This document shows positions 24,822 through 34,304 of a stretch of 64,000 bases of DNA, one piece after another. The notes under the pieces were generated by a model, which saw only the letters and a list, made by a program, of their open reading frames with translations, was not told the origin of the DNA and did no database searches. Position 1 is the first letter of the stretch, and every line of letters begins with the position of its first letter. A program made the translations under genes and the position numbers. This stretch comes from an uncultured Armatimonadota bacterium. Its GTDB lineage: Bacteria; Armatimonadota; Fimbriimonadia; Fimbriimonadales; Fimbriimonadaceae. The stretch covers positions 1-64,000 of the forward strand of contig CAIYLG010000053.1 of assembly GCA_903927025.1 (NCBI GenBank). The letters are read 5' to 3'.

Positions 24822-25415
24822 TCAATCAGCCAAGAGTGCGTTCACACGGGCAACGAGTCTCTCCTTCATTGCCGGCCATTCGTCATCCGTAACCGAGAAG
24901 TAGACGCTGTTTCGCACATAGCCATCCGAGTTGATGCAGTGCTTTCGCATCACTCCTTCCTTAACAAGGCCAAGCTTAAGCATGGCGTTTTGACTCTGCA
25001 GATTCCTTTCATCTGTCTTAAGCTCCACCCGAACGCATCCAAGTGTCTCAAAGGCGTGCTGGATCATCAGCAACTTGACTTCTGGATTCACGATGGTCCC
25101 CCGATAGGGCTCCCCAATCCAAGTAGAGCCGATCTCCAATACACGATCGGACGGTCGAATGTTCATGTAGGACGAGTGCCCGACGGCCAGACCGTCTTCC
25201 TCCAGAACCATGGCGAAGCTGACTGTGTTCGCCAACAACAGTCGCTCCCGCACGTACTTTTCGACCGCCGCTTGATCAGACCCCTGTAGGACGACTCCAC
25301 CAAAGAACTTGAACATGGACGGGTCTGCAAACCTTGCTAGACCCTCGACGTGGGCAATTGAAAGTGGCTCCAAACGAACCTGATTCCCTTTGAGAACTTT
25401 CGGCTGAACATTCAT
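24822..25415 (-). CDS. GNAT N-acetyltransferase, RimJ/RimL-like
   Basis: The start is taken at ATG 25415 (MNVQPKVLKGNQVRLEP); four more codons are open. About 197 residues. The core motif VRVELKTDERNLQSQNAMLK and LGLVKEGVMRKHCINSDGYV is the RimL-like end, and EIGSTWIGEPYRGT is the beta-4 stretch usual in this group. It probably acetylates an amine of a protein or small molecule; the target is unknown. It is divergent from glgP. Confidence 0.9.
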   Translation of the reverse strand: MNVQPKVLKGNQVRLEPLSIAHVEGLARFADPSMFKFFGGVVLQGSDQAAVEKYVRERLLLANTVSFAMVLEEDGLAVGHSSYMNIRPSDRVLEIGSTWIGEPYRGTIVNPEVKLLMIQHAFETLGCVRVELKTDERNLQSQNAMLKLGLVKEGVMRKHCINSDGYVRNSVYFSVTDDEWPAMKERLVARVNALLAD

Positions 25416-25529
25416 AGCAAGTGCCAATGAGTCTGACAGCGCGCAGCCCCATCTGGAAACCCGACGTTGAGAATCAAATGTGATTATCCAGTCGGGGATT
25501 GGTTTATTCGTCTAGAATCATGGGGAGCT

Positions 25530-28094
25530 ATGAAGAACCCGAAGTTCTCCCACGCTTTTGAGGTTGTCACCGATCTTCCGGAATCGCTGTTGCCCCTTAA
25601 AAAGCTCGCCTCGAACTACTATTGGTCTTGGGATCACGAAGCAAGGGAGCTTTATCGGTCAATTGATCGTGAAGGTTGGGATGCTGCTGAGCACAACCCG
25701 ATCTTGTTCATCAACAACTTGTCCAAAGAGCGAATCGACCGCCTGGTAAAGGACAAGGCGTTCATCGCAAGACTGAATCTTTGCGCCAAGCATCTCGAAG
25801 AGTATCTCACTGCGGAAACCTGGTTTGAGAAGACCTATCCCGAGGAAGTCGAACGAACAAAGATCGCCTATTTCTGCGCTGAGTTTGGTATCTGCGAAGG
25901 CTTGCCAATTTACTCCGGCGGCCTTGGAGTTCTTGCTGGAGATCACCTTAAAGCAGCGAGTGACCTCGGCATTCCGCTTGTGGCAGTCGGTCTGCTTTAT
26001 AACCGTGGCTACTTCCGTCAGCGCCTCAACCATGACGGCTGGCAACAGGAGGTCTACCCTCAGTACGACTTCTACCAGATGCCGCTGACGCTGATTCGTG
26101 ACAACTCGGATCAGCCGCTTCGAATTGAAGTTGAATTTCCAGACCGTGTCGTGACGTGCCAGGTATGGCGCGCCGATGTTGGCCGCATTGCCCTCTATCT
26201 GCTGGACAGCAACGTTCTCGAGAACCAGCCGACAGACCAGGGGATTACGGACACCCTCTACGGCGGCGATGAAGAGATGCGCATCCGCCAAGAGATTATC
26301 TTGGGCATCGGAGGCATGCGCGCACTTCGTGCGGTGGGAATCAAGCCGACCGTTTGCCACATGAACGAAGGGCACGCGGCTTTCCTGTCTATCGAGAGAA
26401 TTCGCCAATTTATGGCCGACCACGAGTGCGATTTCCGTACGGCAAGACAGGTCATCGTTAACGGAAACGTCTTCACGACGCATACGCCGGTTCCAGCAGG
26501 ATTCGACCTCTTTTCTCCTGGTCTGCTTGAGCGCTACATGCGCAAGAACGTGGACGCCACTGGCCTAGATTTCGATGAGTTCGTTAAGCTCGGCCGGATC
26601 CAACCGGAAAATAGCGGGGAAGCGTTCAACATGGCGGTCCTCGCCATGTCCAATGCGGACTATGTGAACGGAGTCTCCAAACTCCACGCCGCCGTTACCC
26701 GAACTATGTTCGGCTCCAGGTGGCCCGGTTACCCAGAAGAAGAGGTGCCGATCGGCGCCGTCACCAACGGAATTCATACCATGACTTGGGTGAGCCGTCG
26801 AATGACTACACTGTTTGACCGCTATCTCGGCCGAGAGTGGCGACGAAACCCTGAGAATCCTGAGGCCTGGAAAGACGTTGACCAGATTCCAGACGAAGAT
26901 TTGTGGACAGTTCTGGAGGATCAGCGGGCCTCGCTCGTAAGATTTGTGCGCAAGCGTCTCCAGCGGGACATTGAGCAGCGCACCCTCAACCGTGCCGATT
27001 CTGGAGCGCTGAACGGGGTTCTAGATCCTCGAATTCTCACCATCGGCTTTGCCCGGCGCTTTGCTACGTACAAGCGTGCTTCGCTGATGATCACGGATCG
27101 AGAGCGGCTCAAACAGCTTCTCTTCCACCCAGAACGGCCGATTCAGATCGTGATCTCTGGCAAGAGCCACCCTCGAGACGATGGCGGAAAGCGGCTTATC
27201 CAAGAATTGGTGCACTTCATCAACGATGGCGGAGCACGATCCCGAATGGTCTTCCTTGAGGACTACGACATGCAGGTCGCTCGAGCCCTGGTTCAGGGCG
27301 TTGACCTGTGGCTGAACAATCCGAGGCGACCGCACGAAGCTAGCGGCACGAGCGGAATGAAAGTGGTCCCCAACGGAGGCCTTAACTGCTCGATTCTAGA
27401 CGGTTGGTGGGACGAAGGCTACGAACCCGGGCTCGGATGGGCAATCGGAGATCGGTCAGATGTCGGCGATGAGGGCCACCAGGATTGGCTAGACTCCCGT
27501 TCGCTCTACCACCTCCTCGAAAACGAAATAGCTCCCGTGTTCTACCATCGAGTGGAAAACGGCGTTCCAAAGGGTTGGCTGGACATGGTCCGCCGATCCA
27601 TCATGTCGCTCGGCCCCAACTTCTCCAACAACCGAATGCTTCGGGAATACACAGAGATGTACTACATCCCGTCGGCACAGGCTTATCACGGGCTGGCAAG
27701 CGGTCGTCTCGAAAACGCATACAAAGTTCTCGGCTGGCGAGACCGTGTCCGCGCAAGCTGGAAGTCGGTACGCGTCGCCCGTGTTGAAGACAACGCAACC
27801 ACTTCGAACCCAATCGGCAAGAAGATCTCGATTAAGGCTTACGTTGAACTTGGTGGCCTGACTCCAACCGACGTCCGCGTCGAAGCCGTGGTCGGCAAGA
27901 TTGGTCCCAACCGGGAACTCACCAACTCTAAATCGACATTCTTGTCGGCGAGCGGTAAAGACGGAGAGCGATTTGTGTACGAAGGAACCGTCGCCTGCGA
28001 CACTCCTGGGCACCAGGGCTACACCGTACGCGTAGTACCATTCCACACCGACATCAATGTGCCCAGCGAGCTGAACCTCATTTCGTGGGAGTAG
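25530..28094 (+). CDS. glgP: Alpha-glucan phosphorylase (GT35)
   Basis: The start is taken at ATG 25530 ([12 protein letters not shown]), preceded by GGGAG; the frame extends upstream to 25467. About 854 residues, the compact form with the DUF3417 N-terminal domain ([17 protein letters not shown]). It releases glucose-1-phosphate from glycogen or maltodextrin. The family core is seen in [39 protein letters not shown], and the pyridoxal-phosphate lysine region [14 protein letters not shown] followed by DGWWDEGY. It is followed 37 bases later by ispG. Confidence 0.97.
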   Translation: MKNPKFSHAFEVVTDLPESLLPLKKLASNYYWSWDHEARELYRSIDREGWDAAEHNPILFINNLSKERIDRLVKDKAFIARLNLCAKHLEEYLTAETWFEKTYPEEVERTKIAYFCAEFGICEGLPIYSGGLGVLAGDHLKAASDLGIPLVAVGLLYNRGYFRQRLNHDGWQQEVYPQYDFYQMPLTLIRDNSDQPLRIEVEFPDRVVTCQVWRADVGRIALYLLDSNVLENQPTDQGITDTLYGGDEEMRIRQEIILGIGGMRALRAVGIKPTVCHMNEGHAAFLSIERIRQFMADHECDFRTARQVIVNGNVFTTHTPVPAGFDLFSPGLLERYMRKNVDATGLDFDEFVKLGRIQPENSGEAFNMAVLAMSNADYVNGVSKLHAAVTRTMFGSRWPGYPEEEVPIGAVTNGIHTMTWVSRRMTTLFDRYLGREWRRNPENPEAWKDVDQIPDEDLWTVLEDQRASLVRFVRKRLQRDIEQRTLNRADSGALNGVLDPRILTIGFARRFATYKRASLMITDRERLKQLLFHPERPIQIVISGKSHPRDDGGKRLIQELVHFINDGGARSRMVFLEDYDMQVARALVQGVDLWLNNPRRPHEASGTSGMKVVPNGGLNCSILDGWWDEGYEPGLGWAIGDRSDVGDEGHQDWLDSRSLYHLLENEIAPVFYHRVENGVPKGWLDMVRRSIMSLGPNFSNNRMLREYTEMYYIPSAQAYHGLASGRLENAYKVLGWRDRVRASWKSVRVARVEDNATTSNPIGKKISIKAYVELGGLTPTDVRVEAVVGKIGPNRELTNSKSTFLSASGKDGERFVYEGTVACDTPGHQGYTVRVVPFHTDINVPSELNLISWE

Positions 28095-28131
28095 CTGGCG
28101 GGAAGAGGAATTACGTAGAAAAGGCAAACCT

Positions 28132-29361
28132 ATGAGTTTCGAGGCAACCTATCCCCGCAGGAAGACGACACCGTGTCGCATCGGACCCGTGACGATTGGG
28201 AGCGGGCACCATGTGCTCGTTCAATCCATGATTACGGAAGAGACGCGCAACGTTGACGCATGCGTTGAGCAGATCATTGGGCTTCACCGAGAGGGTTGCG
28301 AACTCGTGCGGGTTACTACGCCGAGTATCGGCGAGGCCGAAGCAATGGGAGAGATTCGAGCCAAGGTGACGGAGCGATACCAATACGTTCCGCTCACCGC
28401 CGATGTCCACCACCAGGGAACCGCAATCGCGGTCGAGGCTGCTAAGCACGTTGATGAAGTCAGGGTTAACCCAGGACTTTTCGTGTTCCACAAGCATCGC
28501 AACCAGCTTGAATACACAGAGCAGGAGCACATCGAAGAAAGACAGGCGATCGAGGATAGCTTCGTCCCGGTTGTAGAGGCCTGCAAGAAATTTGACCGGG
28601 CGATGCGCGTTGGCGTGAACCACGGATCTCTATCAGAAAGGATGTTGGTTACCTACGGTGACACCCCAGACGGAATGGTGGAGAGTGCGATGGAATACCT
28701 TCGAATCTGCGAGAAGCACGGCTACACCAACCTGAACATCTCTGCCAAGGCCAGCCGCGTGCCGGTAATGGTGGCAGCAAACAGAATCATGGTGCGCAAG
28801 ATGGACCAGGAGGGTATGGCTTATCCGCTTCACCTTGGGGTCACGGAAGCTGGCGATGGGATGTACGCTCGAATCAAGAGCACAGCAGGAATCGCAACCC
28901 TCCTGATGGAAGGAATTGGCGACACCATTCGCGTTTCTCTTTCTGAGGACCCAATTAACGAAATTCCGGTGTGCTACGACATCCTGCAGGGACTAGGAAT
29001 GCGCAAGACGAAGGTTGAGTACATCGCCTGCCCTTCTTGCGGTCGAACTAAGTTTGACCTCCCCACCGTTCTGCACAAGGTTCGCGAAGCCACCAAACAC
29101 CTTGTGGGCCTTGATATTGCCGTCATGGGATGCATCGTGAATGGCCCTGGAGAAATGGCGGATGCCGACTACGGATACGTGGGAGCAGCCGGCGGGAAAA
29201 TCACTCTGTATCGCAAGAGAGAAATCGTGAGGAACGGAATTCCGCAGGAGCAGGGAGTGGAAGCTCTGCTGGAACTCCTGAAAGCCGATGGCAAGTGGGA
29301 GGATCCGCCTGAAGGATCCGCCAAGCCGCAGAAGGACCTGATCGCACTCAGGACGGTTTAA
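28132..29361 (+). CDS. ispG: 4-hydroxy-3-methylbut-2-enyl-diphosphate synthase
   Basis: 409 residues. Penultimate step of the MEP isoprenoid pathway, using a [4Fe-4S] cluster to convert MEcPP to HMBPP. The cluster ligands are the cysteines of [12 protein letters not shown] and of [17 protein letters not shown]; the TIM-barrel part carries [15 protein letters not shown] and ADVHHQGT. It is the bacterial single-polypeptide form without the plant-type insertion. Its stop shares bases with the radC start. Confidence 0.97.
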   Translation: MSFEATYPRRKTTPCRIGPVTIGSGHHVLVQSMITEETRNVDACVEQIIGLHREGCELVRVTTPSIGEAEAMGEIRAKVTERYQYVPLTADVHHQGTAIAVEAAKHVDEVRVNPGLFVFHKHRNQLEYTEQEHIEERQAIEDSFVPVVEACKKFDRAMRVGVNHGSLSERMLVTYGDTPDGMVESAMEYLRICEKHGYTNLNISAKASRVPVMVAANRIMVRKMDQEGMAYPLHLGVTEAGDGMYARIKSTAGIATLLMEGIGDTIRVSLSEDPINEIPVCYDILQGLGMRKTKVEYIACPSCGRTKFDLPTVLHKVREATKHLVGLDIAVMGCIVNGPGEMADADYGYVGAAGGKITLYRKREIVRNGIPQEQGVEALLELLKADGKWEDPPEGSAKPQKDLIALRTV

Positions 29362-30026
29362 TGGCATCCGCCCGGCAAACTGCTGTTACGCGCGTTAAGG
29401 CTGCTGGAATCTCCTCGGCGGCTTTGCCTGACCTTGTCAACATCGGATTCTCGAGACGGGAAGAGGACGTGGAAGGAAACGAGAGAGCGACTCACGATCT
29501 CGTTGCCAAATTCGGCCAACTCAGCCGATTTGGAGACATCGCCGCCACAGATCTCAGCGGCTTTGGACTTGATGGCTTCGAAAACCTCAGGAGCCTTGCT
29601 CTCGTTGAGTTGGGCAGGCGAGCCGGTAGCGCCGTCCAAGGTGAGAAGACGCATATTGAGACCGCCCAGGATGTGGTTCGCTACCTGCGTTCTAAGTTTC
29701 AGATGCACAAGAAGGAAGTCTTCGTTGCTGTGCTGCTGGACGCCAAACACGCAGTGATGCGGGTCGCTGAGGTCCACATGGGAACACTGACGATGAGCCC
29801 AGTAGGAGGCAGAGAAGTGTTCCGAGAAGCCGTCAGAGACGGTGCGTCTGCGATCATCGTTGCCCACAACCACCCAAGCGGAGACCCTACCCCAAGTCCA
29901 GAAGACAGAATGGTCACCGAGAAGCTGAAAGAGATTGGTGAGCTGCTGGATATTCCAGTATTGGATCACCTGGTTATTGGCGAGCGGTACGCTGTCAGCG
30001 TGATGACTGGGGGAAGAGTTGGCTGA
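29361..30026 (+). CDS. radC: RadC-like JAB-domain protein
   Basis: 221 residues. The N-terminal helix-hairpin-helix part (LSRFGDIAATDLSGF) precedes a JAB/MPN domain with the metal motif IIVAHNHPSGDPTPSPED (His, His and Asp) and the upstream Glu in HKKEVFVAVLLD. Despite the name, a direct repair role is not established; related proteins act in transformation and plasmid biology. It overlaps ispG by one base and the next gene by 8 bases. Confidence 0.93.
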   Translation: MASARQTAVTRVKAAGISSAALPDLVNIGFSRREEDVEGNERATHDLVAKFGQLSRFGDIAATDLSGFGLDGFENLRSLALVELGRRAGSAVQGEKTHIETAQDVVRYLRSKFQMHKKEVFVAVLLDAKHAVMRVAEVHMGTLTMSPVGGREVFREAVRDGASAIIVAHNHPSGDPTPSPEDRMVTEKLKEIGELLDIPVLDHLVIGERYAVSVMTGGRVG

Positions 30027-30654
30027 AAATTGGGATGAGATCGTTTCGGACCTGCGTGACAAGGCACAGGAGATGCACACGGCTCGTGAAGCCGTGCTTG
30101 TGCAGTGTCGAAAACTGGGTCAGCTTTCAGCGAAGTCGATTCGCCATGTGCACCGACATCAATTCGAAGAAGCCGAGACTCTCCTGGAAGAAGCAAAGGG
30201 AGTGGCAATTGCCGCCCGCGAGCTGCTTGTTCCACATCCAGAGCTGAACCCTGCCTACCTCCATGACACCGAGAAGGAGATGGTCGAAGCAGCTGCAGTT
30301 CTTGCGATCGTTCTGGGCAAGCCCTACCCGACCGCACGTGAGCTCGGAGCACAGGTGATGAGCTACCTGAATGGGATGGGGGAGGCAGCGAGCGAAGTAA
30401 GACGGTTTGCCCTCGATGAAATGCGGCGCGGCAATATCGACGCGGCCAGTTCCATCCTCAAACAGATGGAAACGATCTATGACGACCTCATCACCTTCGA
30501 CTACGCCGACAGCATGACTGGGGGCCTAAGACGAACCTGTGACGCTCTCCGAGCTGTTATCGAGCGAACACGAAGCGACCTGACCGCCACGGCATCCCAG
30601 CAAGAGCTGGTGCGAGAGCTACAGGCAGTGCGTGCACGCTTGGCTACCGAGTAG
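30019..30654 (+). CDS. Translin/Trax-family protein, probable RNA-binding protein or RNase
   Basis: 211 all-helical residues starting at TTG 30019, inside the radC end. The translin framework is visible: SAKSIRHVHRHQFEEAETLL, then YLNGMGEAASEVRRFALDE near residue 116, MRRGNIDAASSILKQMETIYDDL, and LRRTCDALRAVIERTRSDL. These match the eukaryotic stretch YLxG...ASExxR...Y..L...LRxxxDxL. Trax supplies the RNase site of the C3PO complex through two Glu and one Asp; here Glu87 and Glu90 of EKEMVEA align with the Trax EYVEA motif, and Asp155 of IYDDL could be the third. Bacterial copies are rare and uncharacterised. The RNase role is inferred. Confidence 0.82.
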   Translation: MAENWDEIVSDLRDKAQEMHTAREAVLVQCRKLGQLSAKSIRHVHRHQFEEAETLLEEAKGVAIAARELLVPHPELNPAYLHDTEKEMVEAAAVLAIVLGKPYPTARELGAQVMSYLNGMGEAASEVRRFALDEMRRGNIDAASSILKQMETIYDDLITFDYADSMTGGLRRTCDALRAVIERTRSDLTATASQQELVRELQAVRARLATE

Positions 30655-31399
30655 AGCGGTACCTCGCGGGAGGAACTCCCACGAACTGCTTGAACTGTCG
30701 ATTGAAAAAGTGGACGTTCTGGTAACCCAAAGCGTCTGCAATCGCCTTAAGAGGCAGATCTGACTCGGTGAGCATAGACCTCGCCTTTGCAATGCGGGCA
30801 AGCACCTTGTGTTTGTGGATTGGCGTTCCGGTAGCCTGACGAAATCTTCGCCTCAGCGTGCTTTCTGCGACTCCCTCTGAAAGCGCAAGGTCTTCGATAT
30901 TTTCTTCCATCGATTCCAGTTTTTGGATGACGCGAAGAAGCCACGGCTCTTGATTTGCGTGAACATCCCGGGATTCAGCCAGCCTGAGCAAAAGAGCTTC
31001 CAGCATATTCACCGCTCGAAGTCTCCCCCACCGAGTAGGCGTTTCGGCCAACCTGCGCATTTCGTCGAAATATTCCGCCCAATCCGTTCCTTCTGGCGCA
31101 AGCTGTGGCTCAACGAGCCAAAGCCCAGTTGCCATCCATCGCCCCAGAAGGGGTCCCTGGAACGCAAGGTGTCGGTGAGACCAGCTATCGCACTCAGGGG
31201 CGCGGTGGAATACCGTGTATGCACCTGGGAAGGCGGGCCAAAACCACTCCCCGCTCATCTCGTAAGTTCTGTCGTCGTACTTGGCGACGACACTCCCTCG
31301 GTCCATGTACTGAATCGTCGCATAGCCGATGAGGTGTTTGGCAACACGATGGCGAGCTTCTGGAATGTGGGATGAAACGATGAAGGACAGGTCATCCAT
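30644..31399 (-). CDS. AraC-family transcriptional regulator
   Basis: The start is taken at ATG 31399 (MDDLSFIVSSHIPEARHR); the frame runs to 31438. About 251 residues. The N-terminal cupin-type sensing half includes YATIQYMDRGSVVAKYDD and WSHRHLAFQGPLLG. The C-terminal double helix-turn-helix has LALSEGVAESTLRRRFRQAT and the second motif ADALGYQNVHFFNRQFKQF. It is divergent from a phytanoyl-CoA dioxygenase-like gene and probably controls it, as is common for AraC pairs. Confidence 0.92.
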   Translation of the reverse strand: MDDLSFIVSSHIPEARHRVAKHLIGYATIQYMDRGSVVAKYDDRTYEMSGEWFWPAFPGAYTVFHRAPECDSWSHRHLAFQGPLLGRWMATGLWLVEPQLAPEGTDWAEYFDEMRRLAETPTRWGRLRAVNMLEALLLRLAESRDVHANQEPWLLRVIQKLESMEENIEDLALSEGVAESTLRRRFRQATGTPIHKHKVLARIAKARSMLTESDLPLKAIADALGYQNVHFFNRQFKQFVGVPPARYRSTR

Positions 31400-31475
31400 T
31401 GTGATCAGATAGTATAAAACAGAGGCATACGAGTGCATTTCGAATCTGCACCAACAGGCGTAGTCTGATGATCAA

Positions 31476-32255
31476 ATGCATAGTTTTCTTACCGAAGATC
31501 AATGGGCCCAGTACGATGAAGATGGCTACATCAAACTTGGCAAGCTGCTAAGCGACAACGAGCTCGGAGCGCTCCAGCAGCGAATTGATGACATCATGCT
31601 AGGAACCGCCGAAATTGACTACAGCCGGATCCTGATGCAGCTCGACAGCACAACCGGTAAATACAATGATGCCGGTGAACAAAGCAAGGGCTGGAAAGGG
31701 AAGACTCTGGCTTACCGAAAGATCCAGGATCTGGAGTTGGACTCTCTGTTTGGTGAGTATACGAATCGCCCAATCTTCAAGGAGATTTGCGAACGCATGT
31801 ACGGTGACACAACCCCTATTGGCTGTTTCCGGGCAATGTTCATGAACAAGCCATCCAAGCAGGGAACCTATCTGCCCTGGCACCAGGATGCATGGACCGC
31901 TCTGGACCGACAGCCTCTGATCACGCTCTGGACCGCGCTTGATCCTGCCACTAAGGCCAACGGATGTGTCGAAGTCATTCCTCGGAGCCACAAAATGGGA
32001 TTGATCAATCCCAATCACGCCTCCGGCTTCCTAACCGAGGAACTTGCCGCCGAGTACTGTCCAAAGGACAAGGTGGTCTACCTGGAGTTGGAACCCGGTG
32101 AGGTTGCTCTCCTTCACAATTGGCTGCTCCACTCCTCCGACATCAACCACACGGATGTGTCGAGACGGGCCTTTAGCGTCTGCTATATGGACGGCAACAC
32201 GGTTGCCTCAAACGGGGAGACGTTCACAAGGCTGTTTGAGGCAGTGCCCGCTTAA
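31476..32255 (+). CDS. Phytanoyl-CoA dioxygenase-family Fe(II)/2-oxoglutarate oxygenase
   Basis: 259 residues. The Fe-binding HxD is in YLPWHQDAWTALD near residue 137; the distal His and the 2-oxoglutarate-binding Arg lie in LLHNWLLHSSDINHTDVSRR. The N-terminal YDEDGYIKLGKLLSD is typical of PhyH proteins. Bacterial members hydroxylate varied small molecules, so the substrate is unknown. Its promoter region is shared with the divergent araC gene. Confidence 0.92.
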   Translation: MHSFLTEDQWAQYDEDGYIKLGKLLSDNELGALQQRIDDIMLGTAEIDYSRILMQLDSTTGKYNDAGEQSKGWKGKTLAYRKIQDLELDSLFGEYTNRPIFKEICERMYGDTTPIGCFRAMFMNKPSKQGTYLPWHQDAWTALDRQPLITLWTALDPATKANGCVEVIPRSHKMGLINPNHASGFLTEELAAEYCPKDKVVYLELEPGEVALLHNWLLHSSDINHTDVSRRAFSVCYMDGNTVASNGETFTRLFEAVPA

Positions 32256-32261
32256 AGGGGA

Positions 32262-33356
32262 TCACTCGAATGGCAGGTCGACGGGCGGTTTGGGCCTATC
32301 GACCATTTTGTTCCGCACGACCGTCTTGCTGTTCGAACCGCCAAGGTCAACCATCGAAGTGATCCACACCGCCAGCATTCCGATGAGCGGGAATAGAATT
32401 TTGATATTTGGCGCCCCACCTTTTCCTTCGATGTAGATCATGAGACTCTTGAAGTCCTTGTTCCAAAGGCACACAATCGCAATCAAAAGCGCCCAAAGGC
32501 CAATCAGGATTCCACCCTTCACGTTTCTGCCAATAACCATCTGACCCACGCCAGGAATAATCGCTGAGAGGAGCCTTGCCGCTGTAAGTCCAGCAACTGC
32601 ATCTTCGCCGGTGATAAATAGCGAGTCACTCATCCCGTAACGAAGCTGGTCCTCTACAGACATCGTCGTCGTGGTTTTGAGCACCGTCTCAGCGTACTTC
32701 CGCTCTAGACCCACATTCTTTGGGTCCAATTTAAGCGCGGTTGCATACGCCTTGCGCGCCTGTTTCGAGAGATTGCGTGCCACAAGGTCGTCTCCCAGGG
32801 CCTCCAGGACCACTGGCGAGCCTGGGGCAATGGCTGCGGCCTTCTTGAGCAGGTCTGTGGCTCCGTTAACGTTGTTGCGGCGCTTCTCCAGCATCGACTG
32901 GCGAATGAGGTTCTCTGCCTGCTTGGCCTCCTCATCAGTGGGAGGCTCAGGAGGCGGTCCCATCTCCTCTTCCTCGATTTCTGCAGCCTTCTTTTTGGGC
33001 TTCGGCTTAGGCGGAGCAGGCAATAGAGGTCGAATCTGCATGATCCGCATGTCGAGGACTGAGTGAATATTCTTGTCCTTTGTTGAGGCGCGCTTGTCTT
33101 CCAGCCGCTGCAGCTCAGCCCTCAGCCTCTGAATCTCCTCAGATTCCACGACTTCAGCAACATCGTCTGTGGCGCTCTCCGGTCCGAGCTGAGTTTCCAG
33201 TTCCGTGAGGCGCATATCCAGAACCGCAATAATATCAGGATCTGTCGCCTCACTTCGCTTGTGCTTGAGGCGATCGTATTCTGCCTGCTTTGAACTTACC
33301 TCTGCCGTTTCGGGCGGTTGGATCGGGGTGACCTCATTGGGATCTGAATCCAGCAT
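32262..33356 (-). CDS. Unrecognised protein with repeated helical motif, TPR-like region and C-terminal membrane segments
   Basis: 364 residues. The N-terminal half has two copies of a roughly 30-residue helical unit: EYDRLKHKRSEATDPDIIAV with LDMRLTELETQL, and ELQRLEDKRASTKDKNIHSV with LDMRIMQIRPLL. A charged linker (PPKPKPKKKAAEIEEEEMG) leads to a TPR-like stretch (LLKKAAAIAPGSPVVLEALG, AYATALKLDPKNVGLE). Two or three membrane helices follow near the end (GGILIGLWALLIAIVCLW, ILFPLIGMLAVWITSM). It directly follows the 142-residue gene (stop and start adjacent), which argues for one operon. Confidence 0.75.
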   Translation of the reverse strand: MLDSDPNEVTPIQPPETAEVSSKQAEYDRLKHKRSEATDPDIIAVLDMRLTELETQLGPESATDDVAEVVESEEIQRLRAELQRLEDKRASTKDKNIHSVLDMRIMQIRPLLPAPPKPKPKKKAAEIEEEEMGPPPEPPTDEEAKQAENLIRQSMLEKRRNNVNGATDLLKKAAAIAPGSPVVLEALGDDLVARNLSKQARKAYATALKLDPKNVGLERKYAETVLKTTTTMSVEDQLRYGMSDSLFITGEDAVAGLTAARLLSAIIPGVGQMVIGRNVKGGILIGLWALLIAIVCLWNKDFKSLMIYIEGKGGAPNIKILFPLIGMLAVWITSMVDLGGSNSKTVVRNKMVDRPKPPVDLPFE

Positions 33357-33785
33357 CTAGAGTTCAGACGGAGGGAGCTCGATATTTTGATCCTTCATCT
33401 TTGCAATGACACAGCTTTCCGCCTCTTCTAGCCGGTCGAGAAGGGCATTGTAGACGCGGATGGCGTGATTCTCCTCAAAAGTGTGCTCCATCGAGTACAT
33501 ATTCTCGATTAGTGGCGGCATCAAATCGGGCATAAACATCCTTTCGAAGTTGAGTTCACGCATCACCATCCTCTTCCTCTCGCGAAGCAGAGTCAGCATC
33601 ATCGGAAGTTGCCAACCGTCAGCTTTCGCGGCGTGCTGCAGAATGGTTTTAACGCTGTCTGAAATCAGACGCCAAGTCGGTTCCTCAAAACCCTCTGGTG
33701 AGGAATCAAAGGTTGTAGTCGTAGGCGGGTCAATGGGGGGACGGCCGCCAGAGGTTCGAGGCTGAGGATACGGGATTGCATGCAT
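33357..33785 (-). CDS. Unrecognised small helical protein
   Basis: 142 residues, with a Pro/Thr-rich N-terminus and then helical sequence (LRERKRMVMRELNFERMFMP, ENHAIRVYNALLDRLEEAES). No signal peptide or membrane helix. Its stop is immediately followed by the start of the next gene, so the two probably form an operon. Function unknown. Confidence 0.7.
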   Translation of the reverse strand: MHAIPYPQPRTSGGRPPIDPPTTTTFDSSPEGFEEPTWRLISDSVKTILQHAAKADGWQLPMMLTLLRERKRMVMRELNFERMFMPDLMPPLIENMYSMEHTFEENHAIRVYNALLDRLEEAESCVIAKMKDQNIELPPSEL

Positions 33786-33892
33786 CGCAGATCACCTGAC
33801 ACCAGGCCACGTCGCATGTGGACGAGGGGAATACATTACTTTACAACTGATTTCCCAAATCCCGCAGCACATTCTGCGTTATTAGCAGATTC

Positions 33893-34198
33893 TTATCTAG
33901 CGACTCGCTGCTTTCGTCGGATTGGGGCTCGAGCTCCGAGCCGCCTTCTGCTAGGCAATATCCGGGCATGACCCGAAATCAGAAGACCATCCGGGCTAGG
34001 GTTCTCGGGTGGATCTGGCTGTGCGTTCTTTAGCAGTGATTCGATAAGATGCCCACCAAAATTGGCACCTGAGAAGGTCAGCCGAATTGGATTGGGTTCT
34101 GAGGGGCGCGGCTGCAGACAAAGCGCCGCCACAATCGCCACGGCTCCAATGGAGAAGCATCGTGACACCGCAAGATATCCAATCCGAAATTCATGCAT
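33893..34198 (-). CDS. Possible small membrane-anchored protein
   Basis: A 101-residue frame with one hydrophobic helix near the N-terminus (AVSRCFSIGAVAIVAALCLQ) and a basic C-terminus. There is no recognisable domain and no clear ribosome binding site. It is the only candidate gene in 33786-34304; apart from it I see nothing in that stretch. Confidence 0.3.
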   Translation of the reverse strand: MHEFRIGYLAVSRCFSIGAVAIVAALCLQPRPSEPNPIRLTFSGANFGGHLIESLLKNAQPDPPENPSPDGLLISGHARILPSRRRLGARAPIRRKQRVAR

Positions 34199-34304
34199 AC
34201 CCGTCTCACCGCGATCGGATCGAATCCGTATGCGTGGAGACCGTCCGATATCTAACGATCTATCAGATATTTATGCAGAATCCAAAATGGGCCTAAAAAC
34301 CCAG

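Noticed and set aside
25659-26483. 274-codon minus-strand frame opposite glgP
   Set aside because: Shadow of glgP, whose motifs run through the whole stretch.
27489-28127. 212-codon minus-strand frame at the glgP end
   Set aside because: Shadow frame without motifs, antisense to glgP.
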